Source: Planctomycetota bacterium (GTDB taxonomy: Bacteria; Planctomycetota; Phycisphaerae; WQYP01). From it: a stretch of DNA of 64,000 nucleotides. The notes beneath the pieces were generated by a model. It made no database searches. It was not told where the DNA came from and saw only the letters and a program-made list of their open reading frames with translations. Location of the stretch: NCBI GenBank assembly GCA_021819825.1, contig JAKAEZ010000003.1:62001-126000 (forward strand), written 5' to 3'. A program made the position numbers and the translations under genes. Below, in pieces: positions 24,399-33,095 of the stretch (positions are counted from its first letter, which is position 1; each line of letters begins with the position of its first letter).

Positions 24399-27382
24399 CC
24401 GTACATCCTGAAAAGCATTTGTCCCGCGGCCAGGACAACCGTGCTCGTGCTTCCCGGACGCGCTTTGGTGCAGCAATGCTTGCCGCAGTGGCCTGTGTCG
24501 GGATAGCCGCGAGGGCACCGGCGGTATACGCCCAAAGCAGTGCTTATGCGGCTCCCGCGATTCTGGATTATTTTGGCGGTACCTGGCAAACCATAACCAA
24601 CCGCATGTCCGATGTTTTCGGAGCCGGCTATGGATCGGTGCTCACACCGCCGCCCACGCGGGCCGACTCCGGCAACGCATCGGTGGGCTATGACGTCTAC
24701 AATCGTTTTGATCTCGGCTCCGCCAATGACCCCACCGCGTATGGCACCATCAGCGGCTATGAAAATCTCGTCAGTGCGGTGCATCAAATGGGGGGGTATA
24801 TCTATATTGATTACTCCTTGGGACACAACGGCTTTTCCCAATGGGGCACCACGGATGGCAATGGAAACACCTTCGCCCAGGCCGGCGGCTATCCCGGATT
24901 TGTGTTAAGCAATTCCAGCAGCTCCTACGGTGATTTTAATAATCCCAGCGACACGGGCACGCAAACCGCTCAGTTGTCCGGTCTGATCAACATTAATTTT
25001 AATGAGAATTATCAATATATTCGTTTGCCAACCACAGCGGGAAATCCCAATAACATCCCCGGCGGGACAACCCCCGCCTTCGGCCGCCTGGCCAATGTGC
25101 CCCTGCCCGCCAATCAGCAGTTTTATCCACAGCCTGGTTACAACACCCAAAGCATTACCAATCCGGATACCGGCCAAAGCGGCATCTTGGTAAATTCATT
25201 TGATACTGCCAATCCACAGGGCGGTTCGCCAACGCTGCAAAATGACACCGGCTATCTGATGGACAACGTGCAATGGATGATCCAGACACTTGGTGTTGAT
25301 GGCTTCCGCCTCGATGCGGTCAAGAATATGGAATATTCCACTATTTTGCCATACTTTAATCAGGCGGTTACGCAGGCCAGCACACATACATATCTCAACG
25401 GCCAGCAGGAGCAGATTTATTCCTTCGGCGAATATTATGACAGCAATATCCCGCAAGGCCCGGGCGCACCCATTGATCCCGCAGCCAATATGAACGCTCT
25501 GAATTTTCCCCTGTTTTTTGCCATGCAAAGCAATCTGACCGGTGATGGTCTGACAAACAATTGGAACAACATTGTCAGCGCTTCCTATCTGGTCAATAAC
25601 GGTGGCGTGGATTTTGTGCAAAGCCAGGACAATGGTGCGCCTTACTTAAGTAATGTGGCGTATGCCTATGAACTTATGATGCCGGGCCAGGCGATTGTGT
25701 ATTACAACGGCAACGGCACCGCATTTGATAATGGCACGCAAAGTTTTCCGCAGAACGGCCGCGAGGATGCGCTGGGCGGTGTGTACGGCAATCAGATGGC
25801 CAACAATTCACTGGCCACCTACAATGCCTCCAGCCAAACAATGACAGTGACACATGTAAATCAAACCAGCGGCTTGGTGGATTTGCGCAACCGTTACAGT
25901 ACCGGCAATGTCATTCAACGTTATTTAAGTCAAAACAATTACGCCTTTGAACGTCAGGATTCCGCCCTTGTATTATTGAATAACCAAACCGGGGGCGGCA
26001 ATTTTTCCACCACCTTGCAAACGTCCTTTAATCCGGCCAATGTGCCGTATCTGGTGGAATTAACCGGCAACGCCGCCGCCAATGGCCTGCCGCAGGTTTT
26101 GCAGGTTAATTCCGATGGCACCGTAAACGCGACATTTTCCAATAACGCCAACTCCGCTGGGACATTCACCGGGCAGGGCGATCTGATCTACGGCCCAGCC
26201 ACGCCCATCGGAACCATGACCATCACCAATACCGCCGGCCAAATTCCCGGTACAGCTCCTTCCTCAAGTGATCCCAACATCATTGCGGACAATGGCAGCA
26301 ATACTGTTACCAATGTGGCCGTGGTAAAAGGATCTCAATTCCAGATCCAACTGCAAACCCAGAAAGTGTATCTGCTGGGAAACCCGAATCTGTATGATCC
26401 CAACGCCGGTGGCGATAACGCGATATTCAAAATTAACAGCGGCTTGGCCGTCAATAACCAGAGCTTTGTCAGCACCACGCCCAATAGCATTGGCTATGGG
26501 TATCTGGAATTCCAAAACGCCAGCCCGCTGGTCGGCGGGGGCACTGGTTTGTACTCCGAAACCATCAATACCAGCGATTTGCCGCAGGGGTATGACAACA
26601 TTGAAGTCATCGCCTTTCGCCATCGCACAGGCGCTGACGCACCGCCGGTCTATACCGACTGGACCCAAACCATCTATGTCGATACCTCCGCACCCGTCTC
26701 GCAGGTCATGAGTTTCAATCCCGTAACGCATGGCGTGAATCAGAATCGTGATCTTGTGGTGCAATCAGTGGATGGTCTGGCCAACAATATCCACGTCCTA
26801 TTTGATTTAGGCTCGGCGCTTACCAACACCCAGATTCTTTCCATGATCAGCAGTTCCAATCAGGCCACGCAGACCGATACCAATCAGTGGACCATGGAAG
26901 CCCAGGGGTTAACCAGCGGCAATCATGTCGCGACGGTGGTAACCTACAAACCGGATGGCACGTATAACATCCAACGCTTTGCCGGCCTTTATACCTCCAC
27001 CATTTATGGCCAGGGACTGGGGGATCTGAATTTTAACGGTTTATATAACGTCGCGGATGTGAATACCTTTGCGGCGTTGCTGGCCAGTAACAATACCGAA
27101 TTCAATCCGGCGGCGGATTATCTGGGAACCGGTGTGATTAACACCCAGGATCTGATTTTATTTGGCCAGACATTGCGGCAGGAAAATGCGAACAGTCAAA
27201 CCATGACCGCCTATGATAATTTGTTGCAGCAATACACCGGCACCACCAATCTGGCCGCATTATTGGCGACATCATCCGTGCCGGAACCGGCGGCAGGTGT
27301 TCTGTTGCTGGCGGGTTTGCCCTTGATATTCATGCGGCGTCGCCGCAATGACAATAAAAAAGTATGTTTCCAGGTGGCCTGA
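24386..27382 (+). CDS. Secreted GH13 alpha-amylase-family enzyme with dockerin-like region and PEP-CTERM tail
   Basis: 998 residues, expected to act on alpha-glucans outside the cell. Signal peptide to about residue 50. GH13 motifs: region I YIDYSLGHN (142), region II GVDGFRLDAVKNM with nucleophile Asp310, region III YSFGEYYD with acid/base Glu349, and region IV FVQSQDNGAP with Asp415. In region IV the usual His before Asp is Gln414. After all-beta regions, residues about 874-930 (GDLNFNGLYNVADVNTF and ADYLGTGVINTQDL) form two dockerin-like calcium loops, and the tail VPEPAAGVLLLAGLPLIFMRRRR is a PEP-CTERM. It overlaps the upstream gene, so it belongs to the same operon under the LacI-like palindrome. 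Confidence 0.85.
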   Translation: MSTVTVHPEKHLSRGQDNRARASRTRFGAAMLAAVACVGIAARAPAVYAQSSAYAAPAILDYFGGTWQTITNRMSDVFGAGYGSVLTPPPTRADSGNASVGYDVYNRFDLGSANDPTAYGTISGYENLVSAVHQMGGYIYIDYSLGHNGFSQWGTTDGNGNTFAQAGGYPGFVLSNSSSSYGDFNNPSDTGTQTAQLSGLININFNENYQYIRLPTTAGNPNNIPGGTTPAFGRLANVPLPANQQFYPQPGYNTQSITNPDTGQSGILVNSFDTANPQGGSPTLQNDTGYLMDNVQWMIQTLGVDGFRLDAVKNMEYSTILPYFNQAVTQASTHTYLNGQQEQIYSFGEYYDSNIPQGPGAPIDPAANMNALNFPLFFAMQSNLTGDGLTNNWNNIVSASYLVNNGGVDFVQSQDNGAPYLSNVAYAYELMMPGQAIVYYNGNGTAFDNGTQSFPQNGREDALGGVYGNQMANNSLATYNASSQTMTVTHVNQTSGLVDLRNRYSTGNVIQRYLSQNNYAFERQDSALVLLNNQTGGGNFSTTLQTSFNPANVPYLVELTGNAAANGLPQVLQVNSDGTVNATFSNNANSAGTFTGQGDLIYGPATPIGTMTITNTAGQIPGTAPSSSDPNIIADNGSNTVTNVAVVKGSQFQIQLQTQKVYLLGNPNLYDPNAGGDNAIFKINSGLAVNNQSFVSTTPNSIGYGYLEFQNASPLVGGGTGLYSETINTSDLPQGYDNIEVIAFRHRTGADAPPVYTDWTQTIYVDTSAPVSQVMSFNPVTHGVNQNRDLVVQSVDGLANNIHVLFDLGSALTNTQILSMISSSNQATQTDTNQWTMEAQGLTSGNHVATVVTYKPDGTYNIQRFAGLYTSTIYGQGLGDLNFNGLYNVADVNTFAALLASNNTEFNPAADYLGTGVINTQDLILFGQTLRQENANSQTMTAYDNLLQQYTGTTNLAALLATSSVPEPAAGVLLLAGLPLIFMRRRRNDNKKVCFQVA

Positions 27383-27403
27383 TATTTTAGAAGGAGGTTC
27401 TTT

Positions 27404-28489
27404 ATGAACCGGAGAAAAGGCTTTACCCTCATTGAACTCTTGGTCGTCATCAGCATCATCGCACTGCTGATCGCGCTACTTCTGCCGGCACTGGCCAGAG
27501 CCAAGCAGTTGGCCGACTCCATTGTGTGTCTATCCAATGTGCGACAGCTTGGCTTGGCGGAAAACATGTTCGCCAATGAACACAAAGGCCTGGTGCAGCC
27601 GATTACCGACAGCGGCATCATGCAATATACCGAAACGCCCGACACGGATCACACCATGTTCGCGTATCGTTACACAACCTATAACCCCGCTACCGGCACT
27701 TATTCCCCGGCCGCTGGAGCACCGATCTTGAAGGACTGGGCCAGCGCTTTGGTACCGTATCTCGGGGGCCAGGAAAATCAGACTTTCATGAATTTTGGCG
27801 TCAATGGTTCCGGCGAAAAAGTATTTCTCTGTCCCAGTGACCCGACCCTGAACGATCCATACCCGGGTTACCAGCTATTTAACAATGTAGAGGTTACAAA
27901 TAACAGCCAGCCGACACCGAGCGGATACCCCTCCCCATATTTCCAAGGGTATTACCCGATATCATACGGAGTCAACGCGGATATCGCCGGATTGGTATAC
28001 AATGGTGGTGGAGGCGCATGTAACCCCGGCGCGGACTATTTGGTTGCAGCCGGATCCACGGCCAAAGCGGGCCTGACGAATCCGCTGGCATGCAAATTGG
28101 GCGGCGTAGACGCTCCGGCCAGTACGCTGTTATTCGCCGACTGCGGTGTGCGTCCGAATCCCGGCGGTAACGACGTTGGCGGCAACATGCTCAACTTTTG
28201 CGACGCGTTGTATTACACTACTTTCTTTGACACCGGCGCGCCGCAGGTGGCTTCGGGGAATGTGAATCCCTGCTCATTGCAGGCCATCGCGGATACGCCT
28301 TGGATTCGAGATCGTATTCCGCTGGCACCCGACGTATTACCTCTTCCGGTTGGTGACTCAGGTGGCAATAACATGGGGTGGGTGCGGCATGGCACCACCA
28401 TCAATGTGGCGTTCTGTGACGGCCACGCGGCGGCCGTGTCCACCAGCGACTTCCCTTCCGTATTTGTCTCGCCTTACAGCGGGCGTTAA
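27404..28489 (+). CDS. Prepilin-type N-terminal cleavage protein with H-X9-DG motif
   Basis: 361 residues. The N-terminus is a type IV prepilin/pseudopilin signal: [28 protein letters not shown], cleaved after Gly with Glu at +5. The C-terminus carries [17 protein letters not shown], the H-X9-DG motif of the planctomycete/verrucomicrobial DUF1559-like family. Such proteins are very numerous in these phyla and their function is unsettled; assembly into secretion or surface fibres is an inference. AGAAGGAGG lies 7 bases before the ATG. It follows the amylase by 21 bases and a terminator follows, so it ends the carbohydrate operon. Confidence 0.85.
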   Translation: MNRRKGFTLIELLVVISIIALLIALLLPALARAKQLADSIVCLSNVRQLGLAENMFANEHKGLVQPITDSGIMQYTETPDTDHTMFAYRYTTYNPATGTYSPAAGAPILKDWASALVPYLGGQENQTFMNFGVNGSGEKVFLCPSDPTLNDPYPGYQLFNNVEVTNNSQPTPSGYPSPYFQGYYPISYGVNADIAGLVYNGGGGACNPGADYLVAAGSTAKAGLTNPLACKLGGVDAPASTLLFADCGVRPNPGGNDVGGNMLNFCDALYYTTFFDTGAPQVASGNVNPCSLQAIADTPWIRDRIPLAPDVLPLPVGDSGGNNMGWVRHGTTINVAFCDGHAAAVSTSDFPSVFVSPYSGR

Positions 28490-28561
28490 AAAGGACAGCG
28501 GCCTTAGCCCATGCCAGGGCCGACGAAATGTCTGGCAACACGTGCTTACGCTCTGAAAACT

Positions 28562-28596
28562 GCGGCCATGGATAACCCATCCGTGGCCGCTTTTTT
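28562..28596 (+). terminator. Rho-independent terminator of the amylase locus
   Basis: GCGGCCA(T)GGAT and ATCC(G)TGGCCGC form a strong stem followed by six T. It separates the prepilin gene from htrA. The rest of the gap to 28788 has no gene. Confidence 0.88.
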
Positions 28597-28788
28597 ATGC
28601 GCCGCGCTGATCCCTCTTGGCGCATCATTTCCCGCCCCCGTAAAAATATTTTGCCTGCCCTGTAGGGGTTTATCCCCCTGCGGCAACGTATATGGTGAAC
28701 GGGCAATCACCGGGAACGGAATAATAAACCGACCCGATAAGAAAGCCCCGCGTTGAGAAGTGTTTGGAAATTTACGGAGTTTGCATTT

Positions 28789-30366
28789 ATGAAGTACGGA
28801 TCACGAAAACCCTCGCAACTGGTAACCTTGGCCGCGGCGCTGGCGATGGCGTCATCCTTTGGCCTTGTGGCGATGGGAATTTTTGGTTCATCCCATGCCG
28901 TTCACGCTGATGCCTCTTCCGGCGTGCCGGCTATTAACCCCAAGGTAACCGCGTTTGCCAATCAACTTTCCGACGCTTTTGAAGCTGTCTACAACGCTGA
29001 TCATAAGGCGGTGGTTAATATTCAGGTCGTCAAGGAAATTCCGCAATCCCAGAACATCAATCCCGGCGGCCCGATGCAGTTGCCGCCGGGATTTCGCAAA
29101 ATGCTGCCGCCCGGAGCTTTTCCGCTGGTTCCTTCCAACCCCGGCCCGGAGAAAATTTTTGGCACCGGCAGCGGAGTCATTATTTCATCCAATGGATATA
29201 TTGTCACCAACAACCACGTTGTCAGCGACGCCACAAAAATTACCGTCACGCTGGCGGATCATCGCCGGTTTAAGGGAAAAGTCATCGGTACAGACCCCAA
29301 GTCTGATTTGGCGTTAGTGAAGATTGCCGCCAATAATCTCCCGTTTCTCACCTTTGGCAATTCGTCTCATGTGCGCGTAGGCCAGTGGGTTATAGCCATT
29401 GGCTCCCCCTTCGGCTTTACCCAAACCACAACCCAGGGCATTATTTCCGCCAAGGGACGCACCAATGTAAATGTGATTGCGGAAAATGACCCCAAGCTCG
29501 CCGGTTTAACCTATTCTGATTATCTCCAGACCGATGCCGCCATTAACCCCGGTAATTCCGGCGGCCCCTTGCTGAACCTCAAAGGGCAGGTAGTCGGTAT
29601 TAATTCCGCCATCGCCACGAACACCGGTTCGTTTAACGGCATCGGCTTTTCCATTCCTTCCAATGAAGTCAAATATGTTATTCATGCCCTGAAAAAATAC
29701 GGTAAAGTCGTGCGGGGATATCTGGGTGTAACCATTGCGGATGTGCGGCACAGTGTCGTTCAGAAAACCGCGAGAAGCTTTGGCTATGACCATCTCCATG
29801 GCGTACTCGTCGAGCAGGTATGGCCGGATTCTCCTGGTGCTAAGGGCGGTTTGAAGGCCGGAGATATCATCACCGCCATTGATGGAGCCAAAGTCCGCAC
29901 GATGAATCAATTGCGCGATACGATAGCCGATACGCGTCCGGGTAAGGATGTCACGCTGGGTATTTTCCGGCGGGGGAAAATGATGAATTTGACGTTTCCC
30001 GTCGGCACGCAACCCGCCAGCATCAGCCAATTGGCGTTGGCTGGTGCCACCGGTGAACGGCCTGGCGTGGTGCAATCCAAGAGTTTGGGCGTTACGGTGG
30101 CCAGTGTCAGCTCGGAAATAGCCAAGCAATATCACCTTTCCAAACCCGAAGGCGTAATGGTCAGCAAAGTGGACCCCAACGGCGTGGCCGCCGGCGCTGG
30201 TGTAAATCCAGGCGATATCATCCTGCGGGTGCAGGGACATAAAATTACATCGGTGGATGAATTTAAAGCGGTGTTGAAAAAAGTGAGTCTGTCATCCGGG
30301 ATACGCATGTATGTGCGGGGTGCTGACGGCTCGGAGCGCTTTGTGTTTGTGCAGCAGAGCAATTAA
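28789..30366 (+). CDS. degP: DegP/HtrA-type periplasmic serine protease
   Basis: 525-residue exported protease and chaperone for misfolded envelope proteins. Signal peptide about 1-40. The trypsin-like domain has the full triad: His in VTNNHVV (about 143), Asp in KSDLALVKI (about 172), Ser in NPGNSGGPL (about 257). Two PDZ domains follow, GYLGVTIADV...LKAGDIITAIDG and SLGVTVASV...VNPGDIILRVQG. ACGGAG precedes the ATG at 28789; the track start at 28753 lacks a site. It is monocistronic between two terminators. Contrast with the degenerate HtrA-like protein at 15-16.4 kb. Confidence 0.95.
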   Translation: MKYGSRKPSQLVTLAAALAMASSFGLVAMGIFGSSHAVHADASSGVPAINPKVTAFANQLSDAFEAVYNADHKAVVNIQVVKEIPQSQNINPGGPMQLPPGFRKMLPPGAFPLVPSNPGPEKIFGTGSGVIISSNGYIVTNNHVVSDATKITVTLADHRRFKGKVIGTDPKSDLALVKIAANNLPFLTFGNSSHVRVGQWVIAIGSPFGFTQTTTQGIISAKGRTNVNVIAENDPKLAGLTYSDYLQTDAAINPGNSGGPLLNLKGQVVGINSAIATNTGSFNGIGFSIPSNEVKYVIHALKKYGKVVRGYLGVTIADVRHSVVQKTARSFGYDHLHGVLVEQVWPDSPGAKGGLKAGDIITAIDGAKVRTMNQLRDTIADTRPGKDVTLGIFRRGKMMNLTFPVGTQPASISQLALAGATGERPGVVQSKSLGVTVASVSSEIAKQYHLSKPEGVMVSKVDPNGVAAGAGVNPGDIILRVQGHKITSVDEFKAVLKKVSLSSGIRMYVRGADGSERFVFVQQSN

Positions 30367-30392
30367 CGATTTCATGGCTTCTCCTTCTCCCT

Positions 30393-30428
30393 GATGCCTC
30401 GGAGCCACTCCCGCTCCGGGGCATTTTT
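30393..30428 (+). terminator. Rho-independent terminator of htrA
   Basis: ATGCCTCGGAGC and GCTCCGGGGCAT pair around a CACTCCC loop, followed by five T. Confidence 0.88.
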
Positions 30429-30547
30429 ATGCGCGTAATTTCGTGAAATCGCAATGTGGCGGAGCTATATCCAATGCCATTAGGGACTTTGGATCGCATG
30501 CCGAATCAGCGATTATTTTCCGAGAAATCGCCGTTGAGGGCGATTAA

Positions 30548-30561
30548 TATCTCATGAGATA
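30548..30561. promoter_or_regulatory. Operator-like palindrome upstream of a PEP-CTERM gene
   Basis: TATCTCATGAGATA, a perfect 14-bp palindrome, 54 bases upstream of the -35 box at 30615. Confidence 0.4.
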
Positions 30562-30614
30562 CACGAAAATAATGTATTAAGGCATAAAAAACTTTAATCT
30601 TTTAGCGAATTTTG

Positions 30615-30642
30615 TTGACATGAATGTAATAAACTGTAGACT
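30615..30642 (+). promoter_or_regulatory. Sigma-70-type promoter
   Basis: TTGACA (30615-30620), 16-base spacer, TAGACT (30637-30642). It drives the PEP-CTERM-like gene at 30711. This is one of the clearest promoters in the window. Confidence 0.65.
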
Positions 30643-30710
30643 CATAACCAAAGAGAGCGCCTTGATGTAAGGATCTCCATTAAAAATAGGGCTTTGTCAG
30701 GATTTTCACT

Positions 30711-31475
30711 ATGAAGTTGCAGAAAATATTAGGTATCGGTGCGGGATTATCCGCCGGTTTAGTTGTCGCAGGAATGGCCAGTGCGAGCGTGCAGTTGGAA
30801 ATCATCGCCGGTGGCCAGTCGGAATTACTTCCGACATCTCCGACTAGCAACGCATCGTATACGTCCTCTTCCGGTAGCTTTGATGGTTTTTCTTGGTCGG
30901 CCATCACAGTCTCCTCCAATGCTTCGAATTCGACGCAAGCTGCCAACTTGACTTTGGGAATTACCGACCTTACCAACGCGTCTGCGTCCGGTTTTCCGAA
31001 CAGCGGTATCGAGATTCTGGCATCCGGCGATGGCTTCTCTTACGATCCCGCGGGAACAAACTATTTACAATCCAGTGGTTCGCTGGATTATTCTTCTGGG
31101 ACATCGAGCGACAGCGTCATTCAAACCAGCTACCAGGACAACACCAATAGCTTATTCGGCGAGACAAATTCTCTGACCCCGGATAAGTCGCCGTACACCA
31201 TCCCGAGTCCAGCTCCGTCCGGATCAACTCCGGTTTCCTTGGGGCAAAACGAAATTGTCATCACGCCTAATTCGAGCTATTCGCTGACGGTGTCAGCCAG
31301 CTTTTATATTCAGGCAACTGGATCTACATCGAACTATGGTGGAAGCTTTCAGTCCGTCGTTTCAAACACGCCGCTCGTCGCGTCAACCCCGCTGCCCGGC
31401 AGCGGTGCTCTGGCTTTAATTGGCGGACTCGCCCTCATCGGCGGAATGGCTATCCGACGGCGGGTTACTCGCTGA
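30711..31475 (+). CDS. PEP-CTERM-like exported protein, PLPGSG variant
   Basis: 254 residues: signal peptide (KILGIGAGLSAGLVVAGMASA), an extremely Ser/Thr/Asn-rich body with almost no Cys or basic residues, and a tail TPLPGSGALALIGGLALIGGMAIRRRVTR. The tail has the PEP-CTERM plan (short Pro motif, hydrophobic helix, Arg cluster) but with PLPGSG in place of VPEP. The body contains no recognised domain. It has its own promoter and terminator, so it is regulated separately. Probably an abundant surface or matrix protein; inference only. Confidence 0.78.
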   Translation: MKLQKILGIGAGLSAGLVVAGMASASVQLEIIAGGQSELLPTSPTSNASYTSSSGSFDGFSWSAITVSSNASNSTQAANLTLGITDLTNASASGFPNSGIEILASGDGFSYDPAGTNYLQSSGSLDYSSGTSSDSVIQTSYQDNTNSLFGETNSLTPDKSPYTIPSPAPSGSTPVSLGQNEIVITPNSSYSLTVSASFYIQATGSTSNYGGSFQSVVSNTPLVASTPLPGSGALALIGGLALIGGMAIRRRVTR

Positions 31476-31511
31476 TCCATAAAGCCCGCAAATAAAGTAC
31501 GCCTGATTACC

Positions 31512-31545
31512 AAAAAGCCCAGCGGCTAAAACCGCTGGGCTTTTT
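31512..31545 (+). terminator. Rho-independent terminator
   Basis: AAAAAGCCCAGCGG-CTAAAA-CCGCTGGGCTTTTT: a perfect 14-bp stem with A-run and T-run, able to act in both directions. The remaining gap to rpsD at 31780 shows only GC-rich imperfect repeats (TACGCCGGC twice). Confidence 0.92.
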
Positions 31546-31779
31546 GGCCATTCACCGTCAGACATTACCAACCTCACCAAAGTTAAACCGTCCGCTCACC
31601 GGCCAAAGCAAAAATTTCAACAACGCAGCTTGACCGCCATGCCCTTACCGCGTATCCTTAATGGGCTATACATCCGCCGAGAAGGCCGGTTTGACGGGTT
31701 GTCATTCCGGTACGCCGGCTTTGATTGCAGCAGGCTACGCCGGCGGGCGTTTTGGGCCTGTGTGCTGAAAGGAGCTTCC

Positions 31780-32376
31780 ATGTCCCGCTATTTAGGTCCT
31801 AAGGTGCGTCTGTCACGCCGGCTCGGTGTGGCTATTGCCGATCTTCCCAAACATAACAAAAGCGAGTTCGTTGCCCCCGGCATGCATGGGTTTCGCAGCC
31901 GCCGCTTGTCGGAATACGGTATCCGTCTTCGTGAAAAGCAGCGCATGAAGGCCCATTACAACGTACTTGAAAAGCAGTTCCGGCGTTATATGGCCATGGC
32001 CAAAAGCGCCAAGGGTAACACCGCGGTAACGTTGCAACAGGTCCTGGAAACTCGTTTGGATAATGTCGTACGCCGTTTGGGCGTGGCACGCTCCATCTGG
32101 GCCGCCCGGCAGCTTGTGGCCCATGGCCACGTCCTGGTCAATGGTAGCAAGGTAGATATCGCCAGCTATCAGGTGGTTCCGGGAATGACCATCACCTTTC
32201 GTGAAAAAACCGCCAAACTCCTGCGGGAAAATATGGAATCCATGGCGGGCCATCAGGTGCCGGCATGGTTGGATTTTAATCCCGCGCAATTGGAGGCTAA
32301 AGTGGTGGCCTTGCCGATGCCGGAGCAAATTCCCTTCCAGATTAACCCCAGCCTGATCATCGAATTTTATCGTTAA
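31780..32376 (+). CDS. rpsD: 30S ribosomal protein S4
   Basis: 198-residue uS4, a primary 16S rRNA binder that starts 30S body assembly. Begins MSRYLGPKVRLSRRLGV, with the S4 RNA-binding domain at about 90-155 (QQVLETRLDNVVRRLGVARS, ARQLVAHGHVLVNG). The N-terminal zinc-binding Cys set of some S4 proteins is absent. The ATG at 31780 has AAAGGAG 6 bases upstream; the track start at 31630 adds 50 spurious residues. It stands alone, away from rpsM-rpsK-rpoA, which is common outside the Proteobacteria, and has its own terminator. Confidence 0.96.
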   Translation: MSRYLGPKVRLSRRLGVAIADLPKHNKSEFVAPGMHGFRSRRLSEYGIRLREKQRMKAHYNVLEKQFRRYMAMAKSAKGNTAVTLQQVLETRLDNVVRRLGVARSIWAARQLVAHGHVLVNGSKVDIASYQVVPGMTITFREKTAKLLRENMESMAGHQVPAWLDFNPAQLEAKVVALPMPEQIPFQINPSLIIEFYR

Positions 32377-32404
32377 TCTTCGGATGGCTATCCCACAATT
32401 AAAC

Positions 32405-32444
32405 AACCGCGCCACAACCATGGGTTTTGGCGCGGTTTGTTTTT
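32405..32444 (+). terminator. Rho-independent terminator of rpsD
   Basis: AACCGCGCCA and TGGCGCGGTT pair around an inner CAACC/GGTTT, followed by TTTGTTTTT. It rules out the track start at 32427 for the next gene. Confidence 0.88.
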
Positions 32445-32480
32445 ATAGGCTACAATACCGTTGGTTTTGGAGAAACTGTC

Positions 32481-33095
32481 TTGGCAGGATTCCGCTTTAC
32501 ACAGGTATTGTTCTCTCTGGGGCTTTGCATCTATTTCGGCGGCCTGCTGATTCTCGGTGCGGTCGTAGCACCGGAAATTTTCCACACCATTTCCGCCGCC
32601 GGGGTTCACGCATCGGTCATTAACCCAAAATTAAATCAATCCAAAGAACTCGCCGGTCTTATTTTTGGCAATATCCTTCAAATTTTTTCCGTCTTTCAAT
32701 TGGTGTGTCTGTTCCTGATGCTGTTTTGTTCGCTGTTTCAAATGGCGTTTCATCTTAGCGCGCTGAATATTTGGGTATGGCTGCGGCTCTCCGGGGTGCT
32801 GATCCTGGCAATGTTACTGGGTTCGCAAATGCTGCGTTTGGATCCTGCTGTCCGACGGGAACATAAACTCTATTTGCAATATATCGATTCCAACCCTGCC
32901 AATGCCGCCCTGCACAAGGCGCAATTTCAGCGCTATCACGCCGCCGCCGAACGCAACGGCATGATCCAAATGGCTGTTCTACTGGCCTTGGTATTTATCC
33001 AGGGATGGGGCATTAATTATCCCACGCGCCACGAATTTATACGCACGCTGGCGCAAAACGCCAAACTCATTGAACCGCCGGTCAAATCATCTTAG
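32481..33095 (+). CDS. DUF4149-like membrane protein
   Basis: Membrane protein with about four helices: near the N-terminus (FTQVLFSLGLCIYFGGLLILGAVVAPEIF), two in the middle (FQLVCLFLMLFCSLF, LRLSGVLILAMLLGSQM) and one near the end. Between helices 3 and 4 is a soluble His/Arg-rich loop. The pattern G-AVVAP-IF early and the helix order fit DUF4149 (TMEM205-like) proteins of unknown function. The track start at 32427 falls in the rpsD terminator; I choose the TTG at 32481, with GGAG 8 bases before it, giving about 204 residues. Confidence 0.62.
   Translation: MAGFRFTQVLFSLGLCIYFGGLLILGAVVAPEIFHTISAAGVHASVINPKLNQSKELAGLIFGNILQIFSVFQLVCLFLMLFCSLFQMAFHLSALNIWVWLRLSGVLILAMLLGSQMLRLDPAVRREHKLYLQYIDSNPANAALHKAQFQRYHAAAERNGMIQMAVLLALVFIQGWGINYPTRHEFIRTLAQNAKLIEPPVKSS

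Noticed and set aside
28396-28706. 101-codon minus-strand ORF over the amylase-locus terminator
   Set aside because: It spans the end of the prepilin gene and a strong terminator hairpin; no protein character.
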